Source: Pilimelia columellifera (GTDB taxonomy: Bacteria > Actinomycetota > Actinomycetes > Mycobacteriales > Micromonosporaceae). From it: a DNA stretch of 64,000 nt. The stretch covers positions 62,001 through 126,000 of the forward strand of contig NZ_BAAARY010000003.1 in the NCBI RefSeq assembly GCF_039532605.1. The letters are read 5' to 3'. Position 1 is the first letter of the stretch. Every line of letters starts with the position of its first letter. The notes under the pieces are model-generated. The model saw only the letters and a program-made list of their open reading frames with translations. It did not search any database and was not told where the DNA came from. Made by a program: the position numbers and the translations under genes. This document shows, in pieces, positions 8,401 through 17,390 of the stretch.

Positions 8401-8821
8401 GGACCGGTTGGAGGTGGACGACGCGGGGCGGCTGGTCGTCGTCGACCTCAAGACCGGTAAAACGACCTCGGTCACCGGCGCCGACCTGTCCGAGCACCCG
8501 CAGCTCGGCGCCTATCAGGCCGCGGTGGAGGCCGGCGCGTTCGCCGAGGGGGACGTGTCCGGCGGGGCGGCGTTGGTGCAGTTGGGGACGACCGCCGGGT
8601 CGGCCCGGGAGCAGGTCCAGCCGCCGGTCGCCGACGCCGACGACCCGGGCTGGGCGCAGGCGATGGTGCGTCGGACCGCGGCCACGATGGCCGCCTCGAC
8701 CTTCGCCGCGGTAGCCAACAAGGGCTGCCGCACATGCCCGGTGCGGGTCTGCTGCCCGGTGTCGGGGCACGGCCGGCAGGTCGTCGAGCCCCCGGCCGGG
8801 GCCGGCGGGGCGACATCGTGA
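5468..8821 (+). CDS. adnA: AdnA-type helicase-nuclease subunit
   Basis: 1117 residues. N-terminal SF1A/UvrD motor with Walker A GGPGTGKT (62-69), an altered motif II VDELAD (D285, E286) in place of DEYQD, SFRGADP (motif III) and ARARRRL (motif VI). C-terminal RecB-type nuclease with VVDLKTGK (catalytic D993 and K995) and clustered Cys residues (CRTCPVRVCC) near the end. Together with the next gene it should form the AdnAB heterodimer that resects DNA double-strand ends in actinobacteria, in place of RecBCD/AddAB. The downstream gene overlaps by 4 nt (GTGA), implying translational coupling. The start could also be GTG 5471. Confidence 0.88.
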   Translation: MVSAEPSPASPTAAAPSGDAGGGRAGGYRLVRPVVVVPAPLAVDPDQRRVVEHTGRPMLVLGGPGTGKTTTLVEAVAARVAEGVDPERVLALTFGRRAATALRRRIEARVTRADGARPTGRAVREPMVRTFHAYAFGLLRNAAAQRGEPPPRLLTGPEQDLIIRELVAPFEDEPSLVRWPEQLRAAVGTRAFAGQLRDLLLRAAERGVSPAGLATLARRHGRPDWQSAAAFMEQYAEVLALRDATSRGAPAYDNAELVRAAAALLTADQELLAAERGRLAYVYVDELADTDPAQLDLLELVAGGGLPVVAFADPDSSIYSFRGADPAGARGFPDRFRAADGAPAPTITLSTSYRAGGDLLAATRRIAARLRGPGEHRRLREAAKLAAVTVTTFRTVGSEAAFAAHTLREAHLRDGVPWSQMAVLTRASSQLPTLERALHTAGVPTVTHADDLALHRQPAVAPLLLLLRCAVEPERLDEEAAVALLHSPFGGADPLAERRLRQGLRALALAAGDHRATGDLLVEALAEPGQLAATLRRWAEPGQRVAGLLDTARQAAARPGSTVEDVLWAVWDASGLAERWSAAATRPPRADEPAHVHQRRAMAADRDLDAVVVLFDTAARFVDRLPGARTEVFLDHVLGQQLPADTLAPSADRGEAVRLLSAHAAKGLEWDVVVIPGVQEGVWPDLRLRGSLLGAEQLVDAVAGREAAAGAAAVSARSALLDDERRLFYVACARARRRLVATAVASGAVGGADGEEQPSRFLHELGVAGHVDDEGAPQLPAAQLPRALTLPALVAELRSAAADPQAPEPRRRAAAAQLARLALAGVAGADPDQWWGLPQLTDDGPLFADDDAVRVTPSTMESVLRCSLRWLLERHGGRPADSSAQGLGNLVHAAAMLAEDAHVDRAALVDYVGARFDAIELAARWLADREHQRAETMVDKLLGWLAVNPRRLLAIEREFAVRLAADGDGPAVELTGRVDRLEVDDAGRLVVVDLKTGKTTSVTGADLSEHPQLGAYQAAVEAGAFAEGDVSGGAALVQLGTTAGSAREQVQPPVADADDPGWAQAMVRRTAATMAASTFAAVANKGCRTCPVRVCCPVSGHGRQVVEPPAGAGGATS

Positions 8822-11800
8822 CGGCGGCGGTGAGCGGGCCACGCCACGCACCCGGCGAGCTGGCCCGGCTGCTGGGGTTGGCGTTCGGGCCCACGCCCGA
8901 ACAGGCGGCGATCATCTCGGCGCCGGTCGCGCCGCTGCTGGTGGTGGCCGGCGCCGGCTCCGGCAAGACCGAGACGATGGCCGCCCGGGTGGTGTGGCTG
9001 GTCGCCAACGACTACGTGCGCGCCGACCAGATCCTGGGCCTGACCTTCACCCGCAAGGCGGCCGGGGAGCTGGCCCACCGGGTGCGGGCCCGGCTGCACC
9101 AGCTGGAGCGGCAGCTCGGCCACCCGGCGCGGAGCCCGGACGAGGGGGTGGGCGGGGAGCCGACGGTCGCCACTTACCACTCGTACGCGGCCTCGATCGT
9201 CACCGAGCACGGCCTGCGTGGTGGTTTCGAGCCCGCCTCGCGCCTGCTCACCGAGGCGACGTGCTGGCAGCTCGCGGACCGGTTGGTCCGCTCGTACGAG
9301 GGGGACATGTCGGCGGTCGGCCGGGCCCCGTCCACGGTGGTCGCCGACCTGCTGTCGCTGGCCGGCGAGCTGTCAGAGCACCTGGTCTCCCCGGAGGAGC
9401 TGGCGGCGTGGACGGCCGAGTTCGACACCCGGGTCAGCGCGCTGCCCGGCCGGGTCTACAAGGACGTCGCGGACATGGTGGAGCGGCAGCGGGCCCGGGC
9501 GGCGTTGCTGCCGCTGGTCCGCGCGTACGCGCAGCGGAAGCTGGCGGCTGAGGCGATGGACTTCGGCGACCAGCTGGCCCGCGCCGCCGTCGTCGCCCGG
9601 GACCACCCGGAGGTCGGCGAGATCGAACGGGACCGGTTCCGGGTGGTCCTGCTGGACGAGTACCAGGACACCAGCCACGCGCAGGTGACGCTGCTGCGCT
9701 CGCTGTTCGGCGGCGGGCATCCGGTGACCGCGGTCGGGGACCCCTGCCAGGCGATCTACGGGTGGCGGGGCGCCAGCGCCGGGACGTTGGAACGGTTCCC
9801 GGCCGAGTTCGTCGACGCGGCGGGGCAGCCGGCGGCACAGCTTCAGCTTCGGACGAGCTGGCGGAACCGGCCGGAGATCCTGCGGGTGGCCAACGCGCTG
9901 TCCGCGCCGTTGCGTGACGCCGGGGCGCAGGTCGCCGAGCTGGCTCCCGCGCCGAGCGTGCAGGAGGCGCTGGGCTGCCACACCGTCCGCTGCGCGCTCA
10001 CCGACACCTATCTGGACGAGGCCGCCTGGATCGCTGACCGGGTGCTCCGGGCGTGGTGGGAGTTCGCGGGCGTCGCCGTGGGCACCCCGCCGGCCCAGAT
10101 CCCGGTGTCCGGGCGGCCGACGACCGCCGTGTTGATCCGGGTGCGCAAGCAGATCCCGTCGATCGAGGCGGCGCTGCGGGCCCGGGGACTGCCGGTGGAG
10201 GTCGTCGGCCTGGGTGGCCTGCTCGACACACCGGAGGTCCGGGACGTGGTGTGCACGCTGCGCGCGTTGGCCGACCCGACCGACGGCGCCGCCCTGATGC
10301 GGATGCTCACCGGGCCGCGCTGGCGGCTTGGGCCCCGGGACCTGTTGGCGCTGCACCGGCGGGCCCGGCGGCTGGCCGCCGAGCGGCGCCCCGAACGTGG
10401 CCCCGGCCCAGCCGAGCCGGACATCGTCACCGATCGGCTCGACGACGCGACGCTCGCCGAGGCGTTGGCCGACCTCGGCGACGCCGCGGCGTACTCCGTC
10501 GCGGGATTCCGGCGGCTGTCGGCGTACGCGGTTGAGCTGGCCGGGCTCCGTCGGCGGCTGGAGCAGTCGTTGCCGGATCTGGTGGCCGATGTGGAACGAG
10601 CGATCGGCCTGGACGTCGAGGTCGCCGTCCGGGCCGGCGCCGCGCCCGGGTTGGCCCGCGCCCACCTGGACGCCCTGGGCGACGTGGCCGCCCGGTTCGC
10701 CATGGACGCCGAGGGCGCGACGCTGGCCGGGTTCCTGGCGTACCTGGCGGCGGCCGAGGACGAGGAGCGGGGCCTGGCGCCCGGCGAGGTGGACGTGGCC
10801 GAGGGCGCGGCGCAGATCCTCACCGCCCACGCCGCCAAGGGACTGGAGTGGGATGTGGTGGCCGTCGCCGGGCTGACGGCCCAGGTGTGGCCGGGCAGGG
10901 TGCAGGGCGCCGACCACTACGTCAAGGGCGTCGGGGTGTTGCCGTTCCCGTTGCGCGGCGACCGGGCCGGGCTGCCGGAGCTGGCGACCGGCCAGGCGCA
11001 GGACCAGAAGGACGCCCGGCAGGCGGTGCTCGATTTCCTCACCCGGTGGGACGCCCACGACGAGCGGGAAGAGCGTCGGCTGGCCTATGTGGCGGTGACC
11101 CGGCCACGCCGGCTGCTGCTGTGCTCCGGGCACTGGTGGGGCGAGGAGGTGAAGAAGCCGCGCGGGCCGTCGGCGTTCCTGTCCGAGATCCACGCGGTGT
11201 GCCGGGCCGGATCGGGCCTGGTGGACCGGTGGGACGACCCGCCGCCGGACGGCGCCGCCAACCCGACCCAGGCGGTGGCCGCCACCGCGCGGTGGCCGGC
11301 GGACCCGCTGGGCTCGCGCCGGCAGGCAGTGGAGCAGGCCGCCGCCTGGGTCCGCGCGACCACCGCCGACGCCGGGATTGACGATCCGGTGGTCCGGCGG
11401 TGGCAGGCGGAGGCGGAGTTGTTGCTGGCGGAGCGGGAGCGCCGGGCCCGGCGTGCCGGGCCGTTGCCGGTGGAGCTGCCCGGGCATCTCTCGGTGTCGC
11501 AGTTGGTGGCGCTACGCCGGGATCCGCAGGCGTTGGCCCGGGGGCTGCGCCGGCCGCTGCCGATGCGACCGGATCCGCACGCCCGTCGTGGCACCGCTTT
11601 CCACGCCTGGCTGGAGCAACGGTTCGGCGGCGACCGACTGCTGGACCTGGACGAGCTGCCCGGCGCGGCCGACGACGGCGCCGCCGGCGACGAGGCCCTG
11701 GCCGAGCTGCGCGAGGCGTTCCTGGCCAGCGAGTGGGCACACCGGACGCCGACGCAGGTGGAGACCCCGTTCGCCACGGTGGTGGCCGGAGTGGTGATCC

Positions 11801-12084
11801 GGGGCCGGATGGATGCGGTGTTCCAGGACCCGGACGGGCGCTACGACGTGGTCGACTGGAAGACCGGCCGGCAGCCCGCCGGGGCGGCGGCGCGGGCGGC
11901 GGCGGTGCAGCTGGCCGCGTACCGGCTGGCGTGGGCGGAGCTGGCCGGCGTCCCGGTGGAGCGGGTGCGGGCGGCGTTCCACTACGTCGCCGAGCAGGAG
12001 ACGGCCCGTCCGGCGGACCTGCTGGACGCAGCCGGGCTCGCCGCCCTCATTTCTTCCCTTCCTGAAGTTCGGGATCACCACTGA
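8818..12084 (+). CDS. adnB: AdnB-type helicase-nuclease subunit
   Basis: 1088 residues from GTG 8818, which overlaps the adnA stop (GTGA). UvrD-like motor with Walker A GAGSGKTE (45-52), canonical DEYQDT (D280, E281), YGWRGAS (motif III), a TAHAAKGLEWDVV motif V region and VAVTRPRR (motif VI). C-terminal RecB-family nuclease with MDAVFQD...VVDWKTGRQ (D1013, K1015). The intact motor agrees with AdnB being the dominant translocase in the mycobacterial complex, while the partner gene carries the altered motif II. Both act at DNA ends in recombination and end resection. Upstream starts would extend into adnA and are not credible. Confidence 0.9.
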   Translation: MTAAVSGPRHAPGELARLLGLAFGPTPEQAAIISAPVAPLLVVAGAGSGKTETMAARVVWLVANDYVRADQILGLTFTRKAAGELAHRVRARLHQLERQLGHPARSPDEGVGGEPTVATYHSYAASIVTEHGLRGGFEPASRLLTEATCWQLADRLVRSYEGDMSAVGRAPSTVVADLLSLAGELSEHLVSPEELAAWTAEFDTRVSALPGRVYKDVADMVERQRARAALLPLVRAYAQRKLAAEAMDFGDQLARAAVVARDHPEVGEIERDRFRVVLLDEYQDTSHAQVTLLRSLFGGGHPVTAVGDPCQAIYGWRGASAGTLERFPAEFVDAAGQPAAQLQLRTSWRNRPEILRVANALSAPLRDAGAQVAELAPAPSVQEALGCHTVRCALTDTYLDEAAWIADRVLRAWWEFAGVAVGTPPAQIPVSGRPTTAVLIRVRKQIPSIEAALRARGLPVEVVGLGGLLDTPEVRDVVCTLRALADPTDGAALMRMLTGPRWRLGPRDLLALHRRARRLAAERRPERGPGPAEPDIVTDRLDDATLAEALADLGDAAAYSVAGFRRLSAYAVELAGLRRRLEQSLPDLVADVERAIGLDVEVAVRAGAAPGLARAHLDALGDVAARFAMDAEGATLAGFLAYLAAAEDEERGLAPGEVDVAEGAAQILTAHAAKGLEWDVVAVAGLTAQVWPGRVQGADHYVKGVGVLPFPLRGDRAGLPELATGQAQDQKDARQAVLDFLTRWDAHDEREERRLAYVAVTRPRRLLLCSGHWWGEEVKKPRGPSAFLSEIHAVCRAGSGLVDRWDDPPPDGAANPTQAVAATARWPADPLGSRRQAVEQAAAWVRATTADAGIDDPVVRRWQAEAELLLAERERRARRAGPLPVELPGHLSVSQLVALRRDPQALARGLRRPLPMRPDPHARRGTAFHAWLEQRFGGDRLLDLDELPGAADDGAAGDEALAELREAFLASEWAHRTPTQVETPFATVVAGVVIRGRMDAVFQDPDGRYDVVDWKTGRQPAGAAARAAAVQLAAYRLAWAELAGVPVERVRAAFHYVAEQETARPADLLDAAGLAALISSLPEVRDHH

Positions 12085-12256
12085 CGTCAAGTCCTTTGTC
12101 GGCGCTCGGACAACTTCGCGGGCTGGTGTTCGGCTGGGTCGAGCGACCCAGAAGCGAGGGCTATCGTTGCCGGGTGATTCGTTCTTTTAGATCGTATTTG
12201 TGAAGCGGGTCGGGCTATGGGGTTCAACGTTCGGTTCGACGCTGAGGGGCGGCGCA

Positions 12257-13633
12257 ATGGGCGAGGAGACGATCGCGGTGATCGGCGGCGGCTGCTCCGG
12301 CGTGCTGGTCACCCGGGAGTTGCTGCGTAACGTCCGACGCCGTGTGGTCCTCGTCGACCCCAGTCCCGCGCCCGGCGCCGGCCTGGCCTACGGCGCCGCA
12401 GGTCCGCGTCACCTGCTCAACTCCCCGGGGGCCGCCATGAGCATCGACCCGGATGACCCGGAGCATTTCCTGCGCTGGTCGGCTACGCGGGGCCGGACGC
12501 TGGCCGTCGACGAATTCGTCGAACGGCAATGGTTCGGCGAGTACCTGCGCGAGGCGCTCGCCGAGGAGTTGCGGCTGCGCGGCGGGCGCCTGTCCATCCA
12601 CCGGGCCACGGTCGACGACCTCCATCCAGCCGATGCCGACACAGCCCGTCCCTCGACAGACGATGCCGCCGGGGCCGTCAGTCGCGGCGTCAGGCTGCTG
12701 TTGGACGACGGCGCGTCGCTCTCGGCCGATCGCGCGGTCCTGACGCTCGGCGGCGCCGCCCCGGCTTGGCCGGTGGTGATCCGTCCCGACCTGCGCGGAC
12801 ATCCCGGGCTCGTTGGCAATCCGTGGACCACCGGAGCGTTATCGGCCATCCCCGCCGACCGGCCGACGCTCCTGCTCGGCGCGGGGCTCACCGCCGTCGA
12901 CATGGCATTGACGCTCGCCGGGCGTGGTCAGGAACCGATCATCATGATGTCCAGGCACGGGCTGCTGCCGCGTGCGCACCGACCCGGGCGCGCCGGCGCG
13001 CGGCCGGAGCCGTGGCCGCCCAGGGTTGTCGGTCTGCGACGGCTGGTGCGGGCGGTGCGCGAGGCGGCCGCGGGCGAAGGGTCGTGGCGGGTCGCGGTGG
13101 ACGGCCTGCGTCCACACCTCGACGATCTGTGGCAGGGCCTCGATCTCGCCGAGCAGGAACGGTTTCTGCGCCACCTCGCCCGCTGGTGGGAGGCGCACCG
13201 GCACCGGATGGCCCCGGTGGTCGCCGGGCAGATCGCGGCGCTGTGCGCCGAGGGTCGCCTGGTGGTGCGCCGCGCCGCCGTCCGCGGCATTCGTGCCGAC
13301 GCCGACAGCGGCCTGTGGGTTCGCGCCACGGACTCCGACGTCGACGAGCCGTTCGGCGCGATCGTCAACTGCACCGGGCCGGGCCGGTGGCCGGCCGAAG
13401 CGTCGTCGCTGGCGGGACGCCTCGCCGCCGCGGGCGCGGCCAGGCCGGGCCCGTTCGCGCTGGGCATGGATGTCGACGCCGACGGCGCGGTGCTGGACCG
13501 GATGGGCCGGCCGCACCCGTGGCTGTTCGCAGTCGGCCCGGCCCGTCGGGGTCGACTGTGGGAGACCACGGCCGCACCGGAGATCCGTGACCAGGCCCGA
13601 GCGCTGGCCAACCACCTCGACAAAGTCGACTGA
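12257..13633 (+). CDS. FAD/NAD(P)-binding protein (YdhS-like, NAD_binding_9)
   Basis: 458 residues; ATG 12257 follows GAGGGGCGG. The N-terminus has a dinucleotide-binding GxGxxG-type loop (VIGGGCSGV) followed by a strand ending in VDP and the family motif GAGLAYGA...HLLNSPGAAMS. A second nucleotide site (LLGAGLTAVDMAL) lies at about 215. This resembles the YdhS/HpnW-type FAD-NAD(P)-binding family, whose substrates are unknown. One Leu is encoded by the rare TTA codon (12839-12841). The gene lies alone between adnB and the Ca-binding protein gene, so context does not reveal its substrate. Confidence 0.72.
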   Translation: MGEETIAVIGGGCSGVLVTRELLRNVRRRVVLVDPSPAPGAGLAYGAAGPRHLLNSPGAAMSIDPDDPEHFLRWSATRGRTLAVDEFVERQWFGEYLREALAEELRLRGGRLSIHRATVDDLHPADADTARPSTDDAAGAVSRGVRLLLDDGASLSADRAVLTLGGAAPAWPVVIRPDLRGHPGLVGNPWTTGALSAIPADRPTLLLGAGLTAVDMALTLAGRGQEPIIMMSRHGLLPRAHRPGRAGARPEPWPPRVVGLRRLVRAVREAAAGEGSWRVAVDGLRPHLDDLWQGLDLAEQERFLRHLARWWEAHRHRMAPVVAGQIAALCAEGRLVVRRAAVRGIRADADSGLWVRATDSDVDEPFGAIVNCTGPGRWPAEASSLAGRLAAAGAARPGPFALGMDVDADGAVLDRMGRPHPWLFAVGPARRGRLWETTAAPEIRDQARALANHLDKVD

Positions 13634-13704
13634 AACCCTCACCAGCGTGGTCCGCCGGCCGATAGACGACATCACCTGACGGCACTCCCCGGACGGAGGC
13701 GCAG

Positions 13705-14799
13705 ATGATCATCGGACGATCGACTGTGGCTATGACCAGCTCGTATGAACGGAGAACCGAGCACACCCGTACCGAGCGGCTACGGATGTGGGACAACCGG
13801 GGCGCCCCGGGGGCGCCCACCGTCGACGGCCCAGCCCCGCCGCGTGCCCGACCAGCGCTTCCAGCCGTGCCGACCTTACCCCGCCCGGCCGCGCCGTCGT
13901 CCGGCCCGTCGGCGCCGTGCGACTGCGACGACGAGGGCGTCGACATCGCCGACCCCAAGCTGGCGTCCCTGGTCGCGCTGGTGGAGCAGCTCACCGGGCA
14001 GAAGGTCCGGGTGCTTGATCCGGCGGACCTGACCCGCGGCGTCGGCGGCGTGACAGTGGCCCAGCCGCCCAGCGCGGGCGGACGGGCACACAAGAATGAA
14101 CGGCCCCCAGAAGGCGGGCGGCCGACCGAAGGCCCGCGGCCGCAGGGCTGGGGCGTGGACTACCAGCTCACCGAGCAGTTCCGGGACCACGAGCGCGCCG
14201 GTTTCGCGGCCGCCGGGTGTGTGACGACAACCGACGGCCGGCAGATCAGGTTCGTCGCCAAGGTGACCATGGAGCGGCAGACCGTCGCGACGACGGACGT
14301 GCGGATCAAAGCCGGCGACGCCCTGATCGACCCGTTGGCGCTCAACTTCGGCGACGGGCCGATCGGGCTCACCGCGTCCAGGATCGATTTTGATCTGGAC
14401 GCGGACGGCGTCGCCGAGAAGGTCTCCTTCGTCGCGGGCGGCAACGGGTTCCTGGTGCTCGACGCCAACGGCAACGGCCGCGCCGACGACGGCCGGGAGC
14501 TGTTCGGACCCACCACCGGCGCCGGCTTCGCCGAGCTGGCCGAGCACGATCTGGACGGCAACGGCTGGATCGACGAGGCCGACCCGGTCTTCACACAGTT
14601 GCGGATCTGGGACGACGCCGACGGTGGGCTCGTCACGCTCGCCGAGCGGGGCGTGGGGGCGATCGGGCTCACCAGCGTGGCGACGCCGTTCCACCTTGAG
14701 GCCGGCGGGCGGACGGCCGGCATCGTGCGCTCGACCGGCGTGTGGCTCGGCGAGGACGGGTCGGCCGCCACCATCAGCCAGATCGACCTGGTGGCCTGA
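13705..14799 (+). CDS. EF-hand/dockerin-like Ca-binding hypothetical protein of proteobacterial type
   Basis: 364 residues; start from ACGGAGG before ATG 13705. The N-terminus is Ser/Arg-rich without a signal peptide, a Pro-rich linker follows, then IADPKLASLVALVEQLTGQK and DPADL. The second half has acidic calcium-loop sequences: DFDLDADGVAEK, LDANGNGRADDG and DLDGNGWIDE, followed by LRIWDDADG and GVWLGEDGSA. This order (leader, DPKLxLLVxLVExxTG, Ca loops, ELFG, LGEDGSA) matches, in my recollection, hypothetical proteins widespread in motile proteobacteria, often annotated VCBS or EF-hand. Its role is unknown. An actinobacterial copy suggests horizontal transfer. Confidence 0.65.
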   Translation: MIIGRSTVAMTSSYERRTEHTRTERLRMWDNRGAPGAPTVDGPAPPRARPALPAVPTLPRPAAPSSGPSAPCDCDDEGVDIADPKLASLVALVEQLTGQKVRVLDPADLTRGVGGVTVAQPPSAGGRAHKNERPPEGGRPTEGPRPQGWGVDYQLTEQFRDHERAGFAAAGCVTTTDGRQIRFVAKVTMERQTVATTDVRIKAGDALIDPLALNFGDGPIGLTASRIDFDLDADGVAEKVSFVAGGNGFLVLDANGNGRADDGRELFGPTTGAGFAELAEHDLDGNGWIDEADPVFTQLRIWDDADGGLVTLAERGVGAIGLTSVATPFHLEAGGRTAGIVRSTGVWLGEDGSAATISQIDLVA

Positions 14800-14809
14800 G
14801 CGCCGGTGG

Positions 14810-15685
14810 TCAGCCCAGGGACGCCCCGACCACCGCCGTCACCGGCAGCGCGACCAGCGGCAGGAACGCCGCGAGCATCGCCGCGGCGATGACATGGTTC
14901 GACTCGTGCACCTCGCGGATCGTGCTGCCGGTGAGCATCACCGCGTCGAACACCCACCGCGTCGCCCAGACGACGACGAGCGCGGCGACCGCCGTGAACG
15001 CGAAGCCGCTGAGCGCCGCGCCCCAGCTGGTGAAGTCCCCGGCGATGGCGTTGCGGATGATCAGGCCGAGGGCGATGAGCACGCCGGCCGCCTCGAAGCT
15101 CGGCGCCAGCCGGCCCTGCGCCACCCCTTTGCGCAGCGAGATCCGGCTGACCGCGTCGAGCAGCAGGTAGCCGCCGACCAGCAGCACCGCCCCCAAGATC
15201 GTGAACACCACCACCGACGCGGCCGCGGTGCCCCAGTTCGGGGCGGAGCCGGTCATCGAGCCGTTGACCACGAAGCCGAACGCCAGGTAGAAGGTGGCCT
15301 TGACCATCGACAGAGCGATGTCGTCCTCCCGGGCCGCCTCGACCTTGCGGGCGGCGAGCGCCACTGTCCGGTCGATGACCGGGTGGGCGACCAGCAACAG
15401 CAGCGCCACCCAGCTGCCGCCGACGGCCAGCCAGCCCAGGTCGCTCCAGTGATGCCGGTCCACGACGCCCAGCAGCGGCACCATGCCGGCGGCCTGCGCG
15501 GCGGTGATGCCGAGGCGCTGGATGAGGTAGCCCCAGTTGCCGCGCTCGAAGATCTCGGCGTGGTCGTCGAATGACCGGGTGACGAGGTTGAGAATCTTCC
15601 ACAACGCGACCAGGAAGCCCAGGAAGACGAGGACCTTGAGTAGACCGATGCCGAAGCTGGCGAGAGTGGCTGCGGTGAACTCCAC
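14810..15685 (-). CDS. DUF350 (YjfL-like) membrane protein
   Basis: 291 residues with about eight hydrophobic segments arranged as two similar halves, typical of DUF350 duplications. GTG 15685 lies 40 nt after the upstream ATP-grasp gene. Conserved-looking polar positions include RGNWGYLIQRLG and SMVKATFYLAFGF within membrane segments. In E. coli the DUF350 protein YjfL sits in the same operon as YjfM (DUF1190) and YjfC (glutathionylspermidine-synthase-like), and the same trio occurs here with a spermidine-synthase-like protein. The function of these systems is not established; a role in envelope stress or polyamine/peptide conjugation has been proposed. Confidence 0.85.
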   Translation of the reverse strand: MEFTAATLASFGIGLLKVLVFLGFLVALWKILNLVTRSFDDHAEIFERGNWGYLIQRLGITAAQAAGMVPLLGVVDRHHWSDLGWLAVGGSWVALLLLVAHPVIDRTVALAARKVEAAREDDIALSMVKATFYLAFGFVVNGSMTGSAPNWGTAAASVVVFTILGAVLLVGGYLLLDAVSRISLRKGVAQGRLAPSFEAAGVLIALGLIIRNAIAGDFTSWGAALSGFAFTAVAALVVVWATRWVFDAVMLTGSTIREVHESNHVIAAAMLAAFLPLVALPVTAVVGASLG

Positions 15686-15725
15686 CGGGGCTCCTTAGAC
15701 GGGCGGCACGGGTGTGCCGGTGTGG

Positions 15726-16973
15726 TCAGACGATCGCGTGCGGGACGAAGTAGCTGGCGTTGTCGGTGACGAGGCCGTCGCTCTCACGGATGGCCAACCC
15801 GGCGGGCTCCCCGTCGACGATCCAGGCGCCCAGGACCGGGTGTTGCGCGCCGTCGGCACCCAGGTACTGCGGCAGCGGGGCGAACTGTTGGACCACGTGC
15901 CCTTCGGCGCCGTACGGGCCGGCGACGTCCGCGACCGTCCGACCGTGATCAACGATACGGACATTAGCCCCTTCGCGACCGAGTAGCGGCTTGATCACGT
16001 AGCTGTCGAGCTGATGGTCGTCGTCGGCGAAGTACGCCGGCAGCAACAACCTGCCGCGCTCCGGGTCGTCGCCGAACAGCTCCCACAGCACCGGCAGCAG
16101 ACCCTTGTTGCTCCACAGCATCTTGTAGACCGGCTCGACGATCGCCAGACCACCTGGCCGTGCCGAGGCGCTCAGGGCCGCCGGGCCGAAGTCGTCGTCG
16201 ACCATCCACTCCCACGGGTACAGCTTGAACAGCACGTCCACCCGGCGGCGTTGCAGGTCGTAGAAGTCGCCGTCGTCGCCCAGGCCAAGGTCCTCGGCGA
16301 CGAGCACATCCACCTCGTAGCCGGCCTGGAGCGCGGTGTCGGCCAGGTACGTGGTGTTCATCTGGTCCTCGCCGGAGGACTCCTCGGCGGTGAACACGAA
16401 GTGCACCCGCTCGATCGGGCGCCCCAACCGCCGGGCGTGCTCGTCGAGCTGACGGCGCCAGGCGGCGACGAGCCGTTCGTGCAGCGAGTTCCACTGGTCC
16501 CGGCCCTGCCTGGTCTGCTCGAACCACCGCCACTGGACGACCGCCGACTCCAGCAGCGACGTCGGGGTGTCGGCGTTGAACTCCAACAGCTTCGGCGCGG
16601 CCAGGCCCGGGTCGGCGGTGGCCTGCGGCCCGGGGCCGGCGTACCGCAGGTCGAAGCGGGCGTAGACGCTCGGCGGCTCGGCCTCCCAGGTGCGGGCGAT
16701 CTCGGCGAACGCCTCCTCCGGGATGCCCATCCGACGCATGATCCGCGGATTCGCCACCATGTGGTCGCCGGCGGCCACGCACATCGCGAACAGGGTCGCG
16801 GTGTGCCGTTCCAGCTCGGCGACCTCGTCGCCGGTCAGCTCGTAGTAGGGACCCTCGCGCCAGTACTTGGTGATGGCGCCGTCGGGCAGCGTCGTGTCGA
16901 GGAAGACCAGGCCGTCGGCGCGGACCAGGCTCTCCCAGCCCGGGCGGACCGTGCCGTGCGGAATACGACGCAC
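15726..16973 (-). CDS. glutathionylspermidine synthase-like ATP-grasp amide ligase (YjfC/YgiC type)
   Basis: 415 residues, GTG 16973, 1 nt after the DUF1190-like gene. Family signatures are the N-terminal GTVRPGWESLVRADG, an acidic FNADTPTSLLESAVVQW substrate loop, the ATP-grasp segment SYVIKPLLGREGANV, and the C-terminal PVLGAWIVDGEPAGLAIRE. Members ligate an acid to an amine (glutathione to spermidine in E. coli Gss); YjfC/YgiC lack the amidase domain and their substrates are unknown. The adjacent aminopropyltransferase-like gene suggests a polyamine-type amine, but this is inference. The length is normal for the stand-alone synthetase. Confidence 0.85.
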   Translation of the reverse strand: MRRIPHGTVRPGWESLVRADGLVFLDTTLPDGAITKYWREGPYYELTGDEVAELERHTATLFAMCVAAGDHMVANPRIMRRMGIPEEAFAEIARTWEAEPPSVYARFDLRYAGPGPQATADPGLAAPKLLEFNADTPTSLLESAVVQWRWFEQTRQGRDQWNSLHERLVAAWRRQLDEHARRLGRPIERVHFVFTAEESSGEDQMNTTYLADTALQAGYEVDVLVAEDLGLGDDGDFYDLQRRRVDVLFKLYPWEWMVDDDFGPAALSASARPGGLAIVEPVYKMLWSNKGLLPVLWELFGDDPERGRLLLPAYFADDDHQLDSYVIKPLLGREGANVRIVDHGRTVADVAGPYGAEGHVVQQFAPLPQYLGADGAQHPVLGAWIVDGEPAGLAIRESDGLVTDNASYFVPHAIV

Positions 16974-16974
16974 C

Positions 16975-17364
16975 TCAGCTCCCGGAGCTGCCCGAGCCGG
17001 ACTTGCCGCCGAAGCCGCCCCGGGTGACCGTGCCGGACTTGACCCGGCCGCTGGCCGCCAGCCCGGCGGCGATCCGTCCGTTGCGGTCGTCGGTGCGGAT
17101 GAGCTGGCCGCCGGCGACCTTAGACCCGGGCTTGTACTTGTGCTTGCCCTTGTTCTTCCACAGGAAGAAGCCGTTGCCGGAGCCGCCGTCGCCGTCGTCG
17201 TCGCACCAGTCGTCGGAGACGACCTGCAGGTTGCCGTCGACGCAGTAGATCGACTCGTCCTCGCCGCCGATCGAGCAGGCCGAGCCGCTGACCATGAAGG
17301 CCGCCGCCGCCGCGCCGACCAGCGTCACCCGAACCGGGCCGCGCCGGGTTGTCCGTTGGCTCAC
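16975..17364 (-). CDS. DUF1190-like small secreted or lipoprotein
   Basis: 129 residues from GTG 17364, with AGGGGG upstream. A hydrophobic signal segment (VRVTLVGAAAAAFMVSGSAC) ends in an imperfect lipobox with Cys30, then ESIYCVDGNLQVVSDDWCDD with two Cys residues and an acidic Gly stretch. The Ser/Gly tail TVTRGGFGGKSGSGSSGS resembles the end of E. coli YgiB/YjfM proteins, whose tails are candidate modification targets. A longer upstream start would place the signal peptide internally. It is probably exported and may be the substrate or partner of the ATP-grasp ligase encoded next. Confidence 0.75.
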   Translation of the reverse strand: MSQRTTRRGPVRVTLVGAAAAAFMVSGSACSIGGEDESIYCVDGNLQVVSDDWCDDDGDGGSGNGFFLWKNKGKHKYKPGSKVAGGQLIRTDDRNGRIAAGLAASGRVKSGTVTRGGFGGKSGSGSSGS

Positions 17365-17390
17365 TCGTGGCCCCCTGTCAGATGCGTTCG

